A stretch of 64,000 nt of DNA from Valencia hispanica (taxonomy: Eukaryota; Chordata; Actinopteri; Cyprinodontiformes; Valenciidae), in NCBI GenBank assembly GCA_963556495.2, contig OY747702.1, positions 18,679,403-18,743,402 of the forward strand, written 5' to 3'. The position numbers were made by a program, and so were the translations under genes. Shown piece after piece: positions 48,165-59,849 of this stretch (the first letter of the stretch is position 1; every line of letters begins with the position of its first letter). The notes below the pieces were generated by a model. It saw nothing but the letters and a program-made list of their open reading frames with translations. It had not been told where the DNA came from and ran no database searches.

Positions 48165-48377
48165 ACCCCCATCCTCATCTGGTTTCTCAGAGCCTAAAAT
48201 CCGCTCCCTCTGCTCACGCCCAGACACAGACAGAGAGGAATAATACTGTCCAGCGCATTCGGCAGCGCAGAATTCTCTTAGAGGGGTCGAGCAACATTCG
48301 TCAAGATATGGACTTTAGCCAAAAGAAGCACTGAAAACCGTATGGCTTTTTTTTTGCTGGATACTTGGTCATTTCAG

Positions 48378-48969
48378 GTAACACATTACTTGTTTTACCA
48401 GGACCGAAAGCAGAAGGTCCTGTATCAAGCTTTGTCTGATTTTAGAGCTGGCATTGGAAAATCTATATAATCATGTTTCTATCACTTATTCAGCTGTCTT
48501 ACTATAATTACCAGTTAAATTTTTATTGGAGAAAGTACTTTCAGAAAGTATTTTTTTCAAATTGTAATGGCTGCTTTTAAGCTTTTCATTAATTATTAGT
48601 TTCACCCCTTGTGTATTCCACTTTAATAGTTTCCTTTTCTGGGATTGGTATTATTTCTGTAAACCTATTAAATATTAAATTAAGCTGAGTCTTTTTTTAT
48701 TTGAAGTTATGAATGATGAATTTAGTCATTAACACAAAAAAGCTGTTTCTCAGGAATCCAATAGTCAGCCAGATTAATTCAACCTTTTCCAAGATACTTT
48801 ATTACTGTTTAACTTCAAGCATTGTGTAATGAATTCCTTCTGTAATTCTTTATCAAGTGGGACAGCCAATAAACGATGGCGCCAACTAAAGATTACAGTG
48901 TAGGGAAACATAACCATCCTTAAAAGGCATCCATGGTCTAAAAATTCTCCTGCTTTTTGTTATTTCCAG
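48378..48969 (+). other. agtr2: Predicted 5' UTR intron of agtr2
   Basis: Donor GTAACA at 48378 and acceptor ttatttccag ending at 48969 bound a 592-base AT-rich stretch. Splicing would leave a 67-base 5' UTR on the coding exon. AGTR2 genes in vertebrates have non-coding 5' exons and a single coding exon, which fits. Confidence 0.45.
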
Positions 48970-49036
48970 CTGACCTTGGAAATCTGAAAGAAGTTGAAGT
49001 CAAGTCTTTTGACCCAAAGGAACATCTAGTTCCATA

Positions 49037-50272
49037 ATGGCAATCCCAAGTGGCCTCTTCTTTTTCAACTCCACGTCCTCCCCCTTTCCAGCGCCAGAGG
49101 TCTATGTGAACACCTCGTCAGTCCCTTCTGCTCCCATCTGCAAAGACTGGTCTCCTCTGCCCATGAAAACAGTGATCCCCACAATCTACAGCATCATCTT
49201 TGTGCTGGGTACACTGGGCAACGCCTTGGCAGTGTATGTGTTGGCTTGTGGCAATGCTTTGACAAGAACAGTGGCTAACACCTTCATGCTCAACCTATGT
49301 GTCTCCGACCTGCTGTTCCTGTTGTCTCTTCCACTGTGGGCCGTCTACTACTCCTGGGGCTACAGTTGGCCCTTTGGCCGAGTGGCCTGCAAAATCTGTG
49401 GAGTCCTCCTTAACCTCAACCTCTTTGCATCTATCTTCTTCATCACATGCATGAGCATAGACCGTTACCTGGCCATTGTGCATCCTCTCCTCTCACAGAG
49501 GTCACGGGATTATGACCGTGCCCGGATCGTGTGCATAATGGTATGGGTCCTGGCTTTTGCTTGCTCAGCCCCTAACTTGGCTTTCAGAGACACCTACCAT
49601 CTTAAAGACCTTGAGGTAGAGGCTTGTGTAATTATATATCCAGACGATACCTGGTTTCTGACCCTGACCTGGATGAAGGTCATTCTGGCATTCCTGGTGC
49701 CACTGCTTGGTATCTCATGTTGCTACTGGGCCATTGGTAAACATTTGTTGGCGTATAGAGTGTTGGGGAGAATGCAAAATTCACAACCTTCCCAAGTGGG
49801 CCATTGTAAATCAGGGCGTCCACCAACTCCTACCGTGTACCTAAACTCATGCTCAGCCGGACCAATGATGGCCCGGGGAGTTGAGAGGATTCTATGGACA
49901 GTAGCTGCTGTGGTTATGGCTTTCTTTTTCTGCTGGTTTCCCTTTCATTGTGTGACCTTCTTGGATCTTTTGAGTAAAAACGGATGGCTGGACAGCTGCT
50001 GGATAACCTGGACCATCCAAAACCTGACCCCTCTCACCCTTTGCCTAGGCTTCTCTAACTCTGCCATCAATCCTGTGCTCTACTGCTTCGTCGGTAACCA
50101 TTTCCGGGGCCGTCTTGGGGGTCTCTGCAAAGACCTGTGTGCTTGTTTGAAGGCCCGTGGGGAGCAACACAATCAGAAAAGAGGTTCTTTCAGCACCAGG
50201 CTGAGCTCCTTCTCCAGGAAACTCAGTGACCTTAAGGACCTGGCCATTGTGGATACCTCAGGTACCCTGTAA
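49037..50272 (+). CDS. agtr2: Angiotensin II receptor type 2-like GPCR
   Basis: Uninterrupted 411-codon frame with seven membrane segments (roughly 45-70, 82-103, 116-140, 164-180, 208-232, 283-308, 328-350). Class A landmarks are N62 in TM1, D91 in TM2, DRY at 142-144, CWFPFH at 299-304 and NPVLY at 345-349. Cys118 and Cys197 should form the TM3-ECL2 bond, and Cys35 with Cys321 the second bond seen in angiotensin receptors. FASIFFITCMSIDRY and the FRD motif in ECL2 are AGTR2-like. WMK at 212-214 places a Lys where AT1/AT2 use one to bind angiotensin II. N11 and N25 are likely glycosylation sites. AT2 opposes AT1 effects on vessels and growth. The third intracellular loop is about 45 residues, far longer than in mammals. 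A fish-specific AT2-like paralogue is the main alternative. Confidence 0.85.
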   Translation: MAIPSGLFFFNSTSSPFPAPEVYVNTSSVPSAPICKDWSPLPMKTVIPTIYSIIFVLGTLGNALAVYVLACGNALTRTVANTFMLNLCVSDLLFLLSLPLWAVYYSWGYSWPFGRVACKICGVLLNLNLFASIFFITCMSIDRYLAIVHPLLSQRSRDYDRARIVCIMVWVLAFACSAPNLAFRDTYHLKDLEVEACVIIYPDDTWFLTLTWMKVILAFLVPLLGISCCYWAIGKHLLAYRVLGRMQNSQPSQVGHCKSGRPPTPTVYLNSCSAGPMMARGVERILWTVAAVVMAFFFCWFPFHCVTFLDLLSKNGWLDSCWITWTIQNLTPLTLCLGFSNSAINPVLYCFVGNHFRGRLGGLCKDLCACLKARGEQHNQKRGSFSTRLSSFSRKLSDLKDLAIVDTSGTL

Positions 50273-50735
50273 AAGACCTTTCGCATCTAGCACTGAGAAA
50301 TATTCTTCTCTCTACTGGCTTCACAATTCCAAAGTATTGATATATGAAACTACCAGGCTTGGTTCACAATGCAGAAAGAGTCTGGGGAGCTCTGGACTTA
50401 TGTAAAATAATTTATGATCATTCAGATGAGATGTTTCTGAGAGGAGATGTAACATAATAGGAAGCACATATTGTAACATATTTAAAGGCCTTTTCTTGTT
50501 CAACAGATGTTCAACAGATAAAGTGGGATGTTAAAGTAAAATTGTAAAAAAATCAAAAATATTTAAAAAGGATAAAAAAGAACATGTGAAAAGCATAAGT
50601 TGGTGAACGTCTCACTTCAACATTCACTTTTGTCTCAACTGAGTTGATAGTATGTTTATCTCAAACACTGTAACAGTATATAAAGAAAAGTGATACAAAC
50701 ATTCCAAAAGTGGTTTAAAACATCTTCATATGAAT

Positions 50736-50741
50736 AATAAA
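50736..50741 (+). promoter_or_regulatory. agtr2: Polyadenylation signal of agtr2
   Basis: AATAAA 464 bases after the agtr2 stop, in an AT-rich 3' flank with no other gene. It is followed by a moderately T-rich stretch. Confidence 0.6.
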
Positions 50742-50922
50742 GCTGCACTACAAATACTCTGTATCACTTTGTAATTCAGGCTAAGCTAGGATCATAGGCT
50801 GGGGCTTCTTTGTGTAATGTAGCTTGTGATATATTTTCTTTGCAGTCTGACTGCATAAATAATTAAAAGATTTTCTAAATAAGAAAAATAGTCAACAAGT
50901 TGTTAGCTACTGAAAACTCCTC

Positions 50923-51000
50923 AAAGAATTAATTATATGAGCTATACCAACACTTAATTTCCCTCTGGGATCAATAAAGCATTTTTGAATTGAATTGAAA
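50923..51000 (+). mobile_element. LINE 3' end, 5'-truncated
   Basis: Ends with the fish LINE tail (tcaataaagcatttttgaattgaattgaa). 50923-50974 is identical over 52 bases to the reverse complement of 562-613. Confidence 0.75.
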
Positions 51001-51054
51001 AAATAAATGAACATTTTCAAACAATGTTTTCCATGCATGCTCAATTAACCATAA

Positions 51055-51245
51055 TCAATTAATTAACATGCACCTGTGGAATGGTCGTTAAGAGCTTAAC
51101 AGCTTACAGAAAGTAGGCATTTAAGGTCACAGTTCTAAAAACGTAGGACACTAAAGAGACTTGTCTACCGACTGTGAAAAACACCCAAAGAAAGATGCCC
51201 AGGGTCCCTGCTCATCTGCGAGAACGTGCATTAGGCCAAATGTAC
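51055..51245 (+). mobile_element. 5' fragment of a mariner/Tc1-type transposon
   Basis: Contains catgcacctgtggaatggtcgttaag and aaagatgcccagggtccctgctc, the leading part of a common fish transposon; the remainder is missing. Confidence 0.6.
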
Positions 51246-51429
51246 ATTTAGATTTAGTAATAATGGCTAGCTCGAATAACAACAGCTATTAGAAGCCTAA
51301 AAGTCACACTTCCTTGTTAAAATGCCACGTTTAAAGAAATCATTTCAAAACTTTTCCTCCCTTTCCTTGTTCACCTAAAAAACTACCAAATCTGTTTGGG
51401 GAGAAATATTAAACCAATAAAGGTATAAA

Positions 51430-52165
51430 ATCCTGGTTGAATATGTGTGCACACCACTTAGCTTAGTTGAAACACATTTTGTTTTCATTTCAGTATCCCG
51501 TCTCCTTTGGATAGAGCCTATGAACATGTCTCAGTTTGGTCACCACCTGCAATAGTTCTCCAAATATATCCGATTTGGGGGACATTACCCATATCCACAT
51601 TTTTGTAACTGTGGCCCAAAATATCCAGTTGTGTTCCTTCAGACCAGAACACGCTGCCCATGGAAATTTTAGCAAGGCCTGAGAGTTGTCTTTGGAAAAC
51701 ATCCTCATTAGGATAGACATCTGGAGAATACAGCAGATTGTACAGCATAACTAGTACTTGTTGGAAATTGATGCAGCACCATTAGTGTTACTGTTGGTCT
51801 CTTAGCATGATCCATTGCAATCTCTCTACAATCTATGGTTTTAGATTAAGGCTGCAAATCCATTTAGGATAGCTGAACTTTATTTCAGGTTCACCAGATC
51901 CACTGTAATTGATGGCATGTGTGAACTCCAGAAGACGGAAACTGAATATTGATTACATTTCTGTATTAAGATTCAACAAAGTATTAGATTAAGGGTGTGC
52001 ACATTCATGCATCCAGGTTATTAAACTTTTTAGATATTTTAGTTGATTTATAAAATAATATGTGCCACACTGAAGGGGGGAAAGAGTTGGCAAATTATTG
52101 ATCATGGTCTCAAAAACCTGGCATTTTATCAAGGGTGTGTCCACTTTTCAGAGCAACTGTATACA
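51430..52165 (-). mobile_element. Tc1-type transposon remnant
   Basis: Edges gtgtgcacaccacttagctt and gtgtgtccacttttcagagc resemble Tc1 ends. The minus frame at 51490-51720 (FWSEGTQLDILGHSYKNVD) is a decayed catalytic-domain piece. Confidence 0.5.
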
Positions 52166-53995
52166 TTTAATTGCTGAGTTTCATGCTTTCTGAATTATCC
52201 ACTTTCTTTGATGACAATACTTTTTGATCTAAAGTTAAAAAAGAGATTTAAATTAAGTTAAATGTGAATTAGTGGTTGCTGTGGGTTCTTTTTTTCATGT
52301 GTGTGTATATGTATACATATATATCCTAACACCAAAATGAGATGCTGCTAGATATTACAAGTATTTACCTGGCATTCCGATATATCCTATTGTTGTTGGA
52401 CATCTAGATGCTATCTGTGTACTCACCACAAATAATATCATTGTATTGCTTCTTATCGACAGTTTCTGCAACAAATAAAGAGAACAAGTATTCATCAAAT
52501 CCAAACAACTGTTTTGTGCAGTTTTCCCATTCGGAAAATTGTGTCTAATTATAGCCATGTGTTTCCATGTGATTTATTAAAATCAGATGTATTCAGGGAT
52601 TTTGAACATTTATTTTTCCCAGTTTTATTTTCTCTCCGTTGTGGCTGAGAGCTTCTACCAAATCACAACTCTGGGATTACAGGGCACTTGCCAGATAGGC
52701 ATTCAGGTTCAATTTCCCTCTTTCCCCAGAGTGCTCCACTTAGTTCACTATCTATAAACAATATCTAAAATAGATAATATTGTAATCTCATACCAGTACC
52801 TTGATGATGCATTCCAGTCGAGCCTATTTTGGGTGTTGAGGGTGCTGTTGGTTGGTTAATGATCTATATATTTTTGCTATTTGTGTCTCTTTCAAATAAA
52901 TGCATTCTGCACTGATCACTGATCTGGACAATGCATTAACATTGAATTCTTATCTCAACATGTCTAACTGGACACTTTAACAATTGTTTAATCAACATAA
53001 TTGTTTCCCAATTTTAAGACATGGGTGTGTAGGATTTCCATATTGTGCCACTGGGAGGTGCTAAAATGCTGCAAAATCAATAACTGAGATGACACAGGCA
53101 GAGACAGGGGCCTTAAACACACCGCTCATGATCTTTGTGAAGCAAGGGGAAGATGTCTCTGACACACATCATGATTCATGTAGACCACAGCTTTGAATCA
53201 TTACAAACATACTAACTTAACAAGCAAGGCAAAAAAGAGAACACCGAACACTACGAGCAGATGTTAAACCTCAATGGGGGGACTATTTTTTGAAGCACTT
53301 GATGATGTGAAGGTCTATCTGTAGTTTTGATAAACAAAGAAATCTAACATATTCAACCCAAAATACTGTGAAGCAACTTTGCTGCCAATGTACGGAAAAG
53401 TGCAAACCACAGCAAACATTCAGCAGATTCCTAATTTAACACAGCAGAAGTTTACAATTGACGGGCCAGATTGTAGGATGGGTTTGTTGTACACACGGCT
53501 TCATTAGCTGATTCCTGTTTGTGCGACAGAGCAGCTGGGTTTTTCCAAAACACATGTTTAACAGAAGACCTATCAGTGAGAAGTTTCTGAGAACGTGTGA
53601 ATCTGGGCTTAAGAGACGCCTGCTGAGAAAAACAAAAACTCCTTCAAACAGTGGGTAAAATACTTTGCTTACTTTTACTGTTCTTGTATTTTATTATGAA
53701 GTTTGTTTTAGGCATGAAAAGTAAGTAAATTAGCCATGCAGGCTAACAGACATTTTTTCCGTATCTGGTTTATCAGCACACACCCTCGGCAGGTCTCTAG
53801 TCCTTCACAGAGCACAGAAACAGACAAACATGCTCTGTTGCACAGATGTCAACAGCTAGATTCACATTACCAACGGTCCAAACATCTCTTTGCATTGTAC
53901 AACATCAAATATGATCATATAAGATAGGAAAGAAAAATTTCGATTTGGATTTGCTTTGAAAAAAAAAACAAAGCTCTGGTTGTATTTTAGCATGA
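52166..53995 (+). other. agtr2-sh2d1a spacer, no gene
   Basis: AT-rich; a short tatatatg run at about 52305-52325. No coding region or element that I can name. Confidence 0.5.
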
Positions 53996-53999
53996 CTGC

Positions 54000-54401
54000 C
54001 CTGCATAGACGTAAACATTGACATCAGTCCTCATTGTTCTGCAGCTTCTACCAGCTTTTCTCCCAGATTTTCCTCGTATTTAGCTTCGTCCATCTTTCCA
54101 TCAACTCTGACCTGCTTTCTCTGACCTTGCTCAATAAAAGCATCCTCATAGCCGGATGCTGCTGCCACCATATGCAACCTTGGGCATGGTGTGTTCAGAA
54201 TAATGTGCAATGAAATAGTTAGTCATTCGCACTTATTATTCAGAAAAAATAAATTGAAAACCATGCTTTCTTTTTGTTTCACTTTACAGTTATGCATTCC
54301 TTTTCGCTGGTCCGTCGCATAGAAAACCCATGAAACACAATGTCTGTGGTTGTGAGGTGACAACCTTTCAAAAGGTTTCAGAGTACTTCTGTAAGGCACT
54401 G
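54000..54401 (-). mobile_element. Short Tc1-family remnant
   Basis: Ends with agtacttctgtaaggcactg followed by TA, the terminal repeat of the common Tc1 family. The interior is antisense (ccatctttccatcaactctgacc). Confidence 0.6.
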
Positions 54402-55458
54402 TATGTCTTCAAAATCCATATTAATCCACAAGTTTGCGATTTATTTTTCAATTGAGGTTTTTATCTTGCTTAAGTGCTTAAACAACCCTAATAGGAAATA
54501 ATATTCAACAGATCTGCAACATGGAGCTGACTTCTGTAGCTGATGAAGCTTGCCCATGATGAACATAACCTGGGGCCCTTTCCTTGTTTGTAATGTCGAG
54601 GTTTTATTTTTGTAGCTGTATCCCATTACACTATGAATGATAACTGCACTTTTTAGACCAATACATTCATCTTCCAGGTGTAGTTGATGATTATCCTGCA
54701 AAATAACACTTGACATTAAATGCATGTTTGGTATAAGATTTGTGATTGCCTTTGGAGGTATAGTTCGGTATTATTTCCCTAAAAAAAATAAAGTAAATTT
54801 AAACAATGATAAAAAATGATCAGACTGCTCCTCCCTATGAAGAACGCACATCCCAGAAATGTTTATTTACTGTTGTATTTACCAAATCCTCCTCAGCAAA
54901 CTGATTGTACATCTTTATTAATGGAAACATAACAAGCAAAAACTCTGTTAATCAAACACAGTTGGAAAAAGGTTCATATGCATCATGCATTTTCTCATGT
55001 CAAATGAGAACTTTTGCCTGTGTTCATCCCTCTCTTCTGCTTTTTATTGTTGTGGAAATGTTCCGTTAAGTACCTTTGAAGTTATTTCCTGTTGCAAAAT
55101 ACAATCGTTTCCTGAGAGAAATGCAAACCCACATTTTTGGTGTGTGCATGTGCGCTCAAGGGTGCGACTCTCAAAGACAGAGGAAGGCTGTGAGCACTAA
55201 ATCAGAAAGGCTAGACAGAGTGGCAGTCAGTTTTGGAAGGTGAAGTGGAGAAAAAAAAAGGGATCTTAAAAAAGGTCCCTGGCTGAAGCAAGGATTCCCT
55301 GAGCAGGCATTTGAGAAGCAAGGCTTGGAAAAACTGCTGCACCTGTACAGCTCTCAGTCTAGAAGACAAAAAGGCTCGCCTGGCAGTCAGAAAGCAGAGA
55401 CAAAGAGAACAGCACTGGCACTTATAGGAACAGAGCAAAAAGCACAGTTGAAGCAGTG
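54402..55458 (+). other. sh2d1a: Upstream region and 5' UTR of sh2d1a
   Basis: No repeat or gene recognised. From about 55150 the sequence becomes less AT-rich and purine-rich up to the start codon at 55459, consistent with a 5' UTR. No TATA box stands out. Confidence 0.4.
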
Positions 55459-58425
55459 ATGGAGAACTTGGCTGTCTACCACGGACCCATCGGCAAGGAG
55501 GAGGGCGAGAGGCGGCTGGGCCAGGACGGGAGAGACGGGTGTTATTTAGTTCGTGACAGCGACTCTGTGTCGGGCGTCTTCTGCCTGTGTGTGCTGTGAG
55601 TACATAAACTCTAACATTTCTCTTTGTTCTGCATTAAAGCTGTTACTGAGCCCTCATAATCCTTCCCTCTGCAGTTATAGAAGATTACTGACCCTCTAAC
55701 ATTTAGGAACACCCATTAAACCAGAGGCACATCAATAAATACTCCAAACAGTTTCCGTCATCTGTTATCAAAAGTTAAATTAAGTAAGTCCCAATGGGGC
55801 ACATATTTCATAAAAAAATGAAAGATGCTGAAAGTGTGTCTTTATGTTTGTGTTCAGGTGCAAAGGATTCGTCTACACATACAGACTCCACAAGGATGAA
55901 GCAGGCTCATGGGCTGCAGAAGTGAGACATCTTTTCTTCTTCATCGTGTTCTTCTTCTTTTATTGTTAAATTTCTGCTTTTATCCCAACTCTTTTCACGC
56001 TAGAAATACTCACCCGAGCAGCAGAGCAGCTGCATGTCTGCCTCGCTGCGGTTGCTGTTTATTAGGTTAGAAGTTGTTTTTGTGTCAGAGTAATTCAACA
56101 AGCTGCGGATCTGAGGAAAACATGTTTTCTTTCTCTGTTTTTCCCCCTTTTGCTTCTCTCTCTATAAATATAATTTTTTTTTTTAGATGTGACAGCACCG
56201 AGAAATGGGTACATTTCTTTTGCTTGAGCAAAAGCACCCTGCGAGCAGAGTCCCCCCACAGCCTCCTCTTGCACCCCGTCACCTGAAAAAAATGTTAAAG
56301 ATGCCACTGCGACGGTACGCGCTCCAGGGGTGTAAAACGTAGAACTGCGTTTGACAGGGTTTCTGATGGGATGTGTAATTGAGCACTGAGTGTTGGCAAA
56401 CACCCTGAAATGGGAATGTATGGAGACATCTGAGGGCCCCGTTTCGCTGCGACAACCGAGATGGATGCTGCCTTTAGGACGGCGTTTTTCACTGACAGCC
56501 TCACCCCATGCTGGACTTGAATGACAAGAATTTCACTACAGGCTCAATAACACTTTACATTATTCATGCAACGCATGGGTTTTTTGCGCTCTTGGCCGGA
56601 GACAGGAGCTTTGGGAAGTGCTCTCCACCTTTGATTAAATGATTTTTTAAAACGCATTTAAAGGACATGTTTTTCCTTAGCTCCTACAGCGTGATGGATG
56701 GCGGCAAATGAAAACACATAATGCACTTTTAAAGGCTTTCCTGAACAAAATTACAGTGGTTTTGAAAGTGCAATGATTCGGCGATATCCAACGTGAACAT
56801 GACAACTGAGAAATAGATGCGTAAGACATTGTTGGCGAATAATGCGAGACTCCCTGAGAGATGCTTGGAGAGAGGCTGAAATCAGACGATGAAGCTGCAA
56901 ACAAACAACAGTGCGACCAACACTGATGGAACCTGGTGGGGGGGGGGTGATTTGATGTCAGCCCTTATAAATCTGCTGACGACCCTTGGCCAAGCAGTCG
57001 TCGTATAGGTGTAATATTTCTTATGATGAATTTAGAAGAAGGAAAAGAAAAGTTTCAATGAGTTGGAATCGGGGATGTGGGCATTTATCATATCATTTTT
57101 CCAATATTGTTAAACAGTCCTCATCATTATACAAATATGGATTTATGGCTAATTCCAATTAATGTTTGAAACCCCCCAGGACTGCCTGTATTGTCAGAAT
57201 TGTTGCTTTAACTATTTTCTCCACTGTTGGTTCAATGAGAGCATCAATAAATATCAGTAAAATTCAAACATGTGAATAAATGTCCCGAAGAAGGGTATGT
57301 TAAGGTCAGTATTATTATTATTGCTGTGGCAGGCAGTCACAGCCACACAGTTGCTTAAAAAAGACCAAAAAGAAGTTTAAAATTGTTCCACAAAATATTG
57401 TGAGGAACATGTTAAGTATGTGTTATCATATCTCTCACTCCTATAGATTGCAAATAAATACACACAGTTGGATATTTATTTATTTTTAAAGTATGACAAC
57501 TTCAAGAGCAGAAGACACATTTCAGTGAGATTTATTTATTTATAAATCACTTGTGGTTTTCGCCTGAGGTTGCAGGTTTTCTAGACGTGTCCCTGAACAC
57601 GACTTGTTTTTTGTGGGTTTTAAAAAAAAAAATTATATTTGTTGTTGTTGTTTTTTTATTAACTCTACAAGTAAAGCCCTTTGGGTCATGGGTTGCTTAA
57701 AGGATCTTAAATGTCACACATAAAACCACAAAGTAAGGCTTTTCATTTACCCAGACAATATAAAAGAATTCCCAGGGGCTCTGAATGTTTACAAAGACAA
57801 GCACATCCTAAATTGACCATGTTTAGCTTTCGATTCCCTCCAGCGCAAGCTTCTTCTACATATAACTACTCTTTGGAAGTTATTTATGCAGCATTTATGT
57901 ATTTCTATTATCTCCACTGCATCATTTTATTTATTAATGTGGCGTTTAAATATTTAACATTGACTCTTTCAAGATCAGTGGCTTGGATTATTTAAATGAC
58001 AAGATTCCCATTTCCTTTGTGTGCAGTGAACTTTTCTCTGGCTCCACCTTCAGTCTATCTTTTATAGGGTGAATCTGTAGGAGTCCCATCCCGACCCCCC
58101 CCCACCCCAAAATCACTGAGTGATGATTTCTATTTTTACCCCTCCTCTGTTTCAGACAACTCCTGGTGTGCCGAAGCGGTATTTCCGGCACGTCAAGAAC
58201 TTGATAGCAACCTTCCAGAAGCGGGGACAAGGAATTGCCATGCCTCTGCTCTACCCTGTCACGGCTCAGAGACGGGCGCAGGCCCACACGGAGCAGCAGA
58301 CGCCCAGTAATGGCCTGTCGCCGACGCTCGGCAGCCACAGCCCTTATCTGCAGCATCGGACGACACCCGTTGCTCGGGAGCAGAAAAACAGGAGCAAGAA
58401 GGAAGTGGCACAGGCTTCTGGTTAG
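55459..58425 (+). CDS. sh2d1a: SH2 domain-containing protein 1A (SAP)
   Basis: Three coding exons: 55459-55595, 55858-55921 and 58156-58425, giving 156 residues with GT-AG introns. The protein is almost wholly one SH2 domain and aligns without gaps to human SAP over the first 100 residues. R32 ([11 protein letters not shown]) is the phosphotyrosine-binding arginine. R78 (KRYFRHVKN) matches the residue SAP uses to recruit the Fyn SH3 domain; EAT-2 (SH2D1B) lacks it, so this is the SAP type. SAP binds the tails of SLAM-family receptors in T and NK cells, and its loss in humans causes X-linked lymphoproliferative disease. The 64-base middle exon matches my recollection of the mammalian gene. The tail after PVTAQRR is about 50 residues, longer than in human (128 residues in total), with no further splice needed to reach the stop. 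A fourth exon replacing part of it cannot be excluded. Confidence 0.93.
55922..58155 (+). other. sh2d1a: sh2d1a intron 2
   Basis: 2.2 kb between the second and third coding exons. Holds a stretch of high-complexity sequence at about 56400-56920 that may be a conserved non-coding element, and a G-run at 56937-56947. No transposon recognised. Confidence 0.5.
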
Positions 58426-58725
58426 AGGGCAAACCCAGGCGCTCAACGTGCCCCCCCCCCCCCCTCTCTCCCCCCCCCCCATTTATGAACGTCTTTGCAT
58501 GATTCTGTTTGTACTCTCCCAACTTTTTTTTGTGTTTTTTTTTTTGAAGTAACTTCTCGTTTCTTTCTGCCAGTACTTTCTGCACATGCTGCACAGTAAG
58601 CGCTCGATGTGCATATGTGAACTGCTGAAACATTAACATCTATTACTGCATACGTAAGTTGACAACAAATATTGCAGCTCCGTTCCTCTTAATGCAATAG
58701 GAGCTCAGTTGAGTGGCAAAGGAAA

Positions 58726-58731
58726 AATAAA
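58726..58731 (+). promoter_or_regulatory. sh2d1a: Polyadenylation signal of sh2d1a
   Basis: AATAAA about 300 bases after the sh2d1a stop, followed by atgattttgtctg. The intervening UTR holds two C-runs (58451-58464 and 58470-58480). Confidence 0.6.
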
Positions 58732-58929
58732 TGATTTTGTCTGAAAGAAGCTCACTTAAATAAGGTCATGCTTACACAGCCAGGCCTTAGACGGACACAT
58801 AATGTGAAGGGGGAAAACAATTCAATTTGACATATTGAAGTACTGATTTCCACGGAGAGAGTGCTGACTGTAGGAGGGATCAGGAAAACTACGAGAGGAG
58901 GGGTACAAACAGAAAGAGACGGTGAGAAA

Positions 58930-59480
58930 ACTGTGAGAGCATCCTTTCAGCCCAGACTATTCTTCATTGCAGCGGTCTCCTAGCAACCAAAGGACCCTCC
59001 ATCTCCATTTTATTTCCTCCTTTCTTTTTCCCCCCCACCCCAGCAGAGATGAGCTTGGACAGTATCTAGCCGAGCATATGTTTTAGGAGGGAAAAAGGCT
59101 CATCACGGTTGATCGGCAACGTGCTACTCAGAAATGTATATCACCTGCTCGCAGTCAGAACATACGCATTGTGTGTCTGCGCGGCGCCGTCCACGGCGCG
59201 AGAGAGAAACGCGACAATTAATGGCGGGCAGATGGCGATGTGACGGCAGGAGGGAGGCGAGTGGGGAAAGGGGAGGTGGATTAGTGGTAGCTTGCTTGTT
59301 TTTTTTTTTTTTTAAGGAAAACAAACTTTTGTTTTTTTAACTTTCGCTTTTCTTTTTTCTTCACTTTTTCTTGAGCGGAGAGAGGCTTGGAAAGTGGTTT
59401 GCAGCGTAGTCTGATTGGCATTTCCTAATGAGAGGAGACAAGCTGTAGCGAACGGCACAGCCAACTCCAGGTCCTGCCCC
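58930..59480 (+). promoter_or_regulatory. Candidate conserved non-coding block downstream of sh2d1a
   Basis: High-complexity sequence with cgcgacaattaatggcgggc and attggcatttcctaatgag, holding homeodomain-type TAAT cores. It does not look like a transposon and lies between sh2d1a and tenm1, a gene with elaborate brain expression. Inference only. Confidence 0.25.
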
Positions 59481-59551
59481 TTCTGCACTCACCACCCACT
59501 CGCTGAGCCTCAGCTGTCATATCTTTCCCTTCCTCTGTGCTTTTTCTCCCC

Positions 59552-59615
59552 TTCTCTCTCTCTCTCTCTCTCTCTCTCCTCCTCCTCCTCCTCCTCTTCC
59601 TTCCTCCTTTCTTCT
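59552..59615 (+). repeat. CT / CTC microsatellite
   Basis: (CT)n passing into (CTC)n and C/T-rich sequence. The apparent open frames here on both strands are produced by the repeat. Confidence 0.9.
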
Positions 59616-59849
59616 TCTTCGCGTCTGACAGACGCAGGTTTCTCTTGCATATCTCGGGTTTGAGCCGTAATGATGGGCGATAATGACAGCACAGATCTGA
59701 AAGTTACAACTTTCCCAGAAACAAGAACAAAAGGGGGCCCGGGCGAAAAATGTTCGGAGGGAGAGGAGGTCGTGGTTAAGGGAAGAAGACCACCGAGGCG
59801 CAAAGAGAAATAACCATAGACAAGCGACGGTTCCTGCACTATATATATA

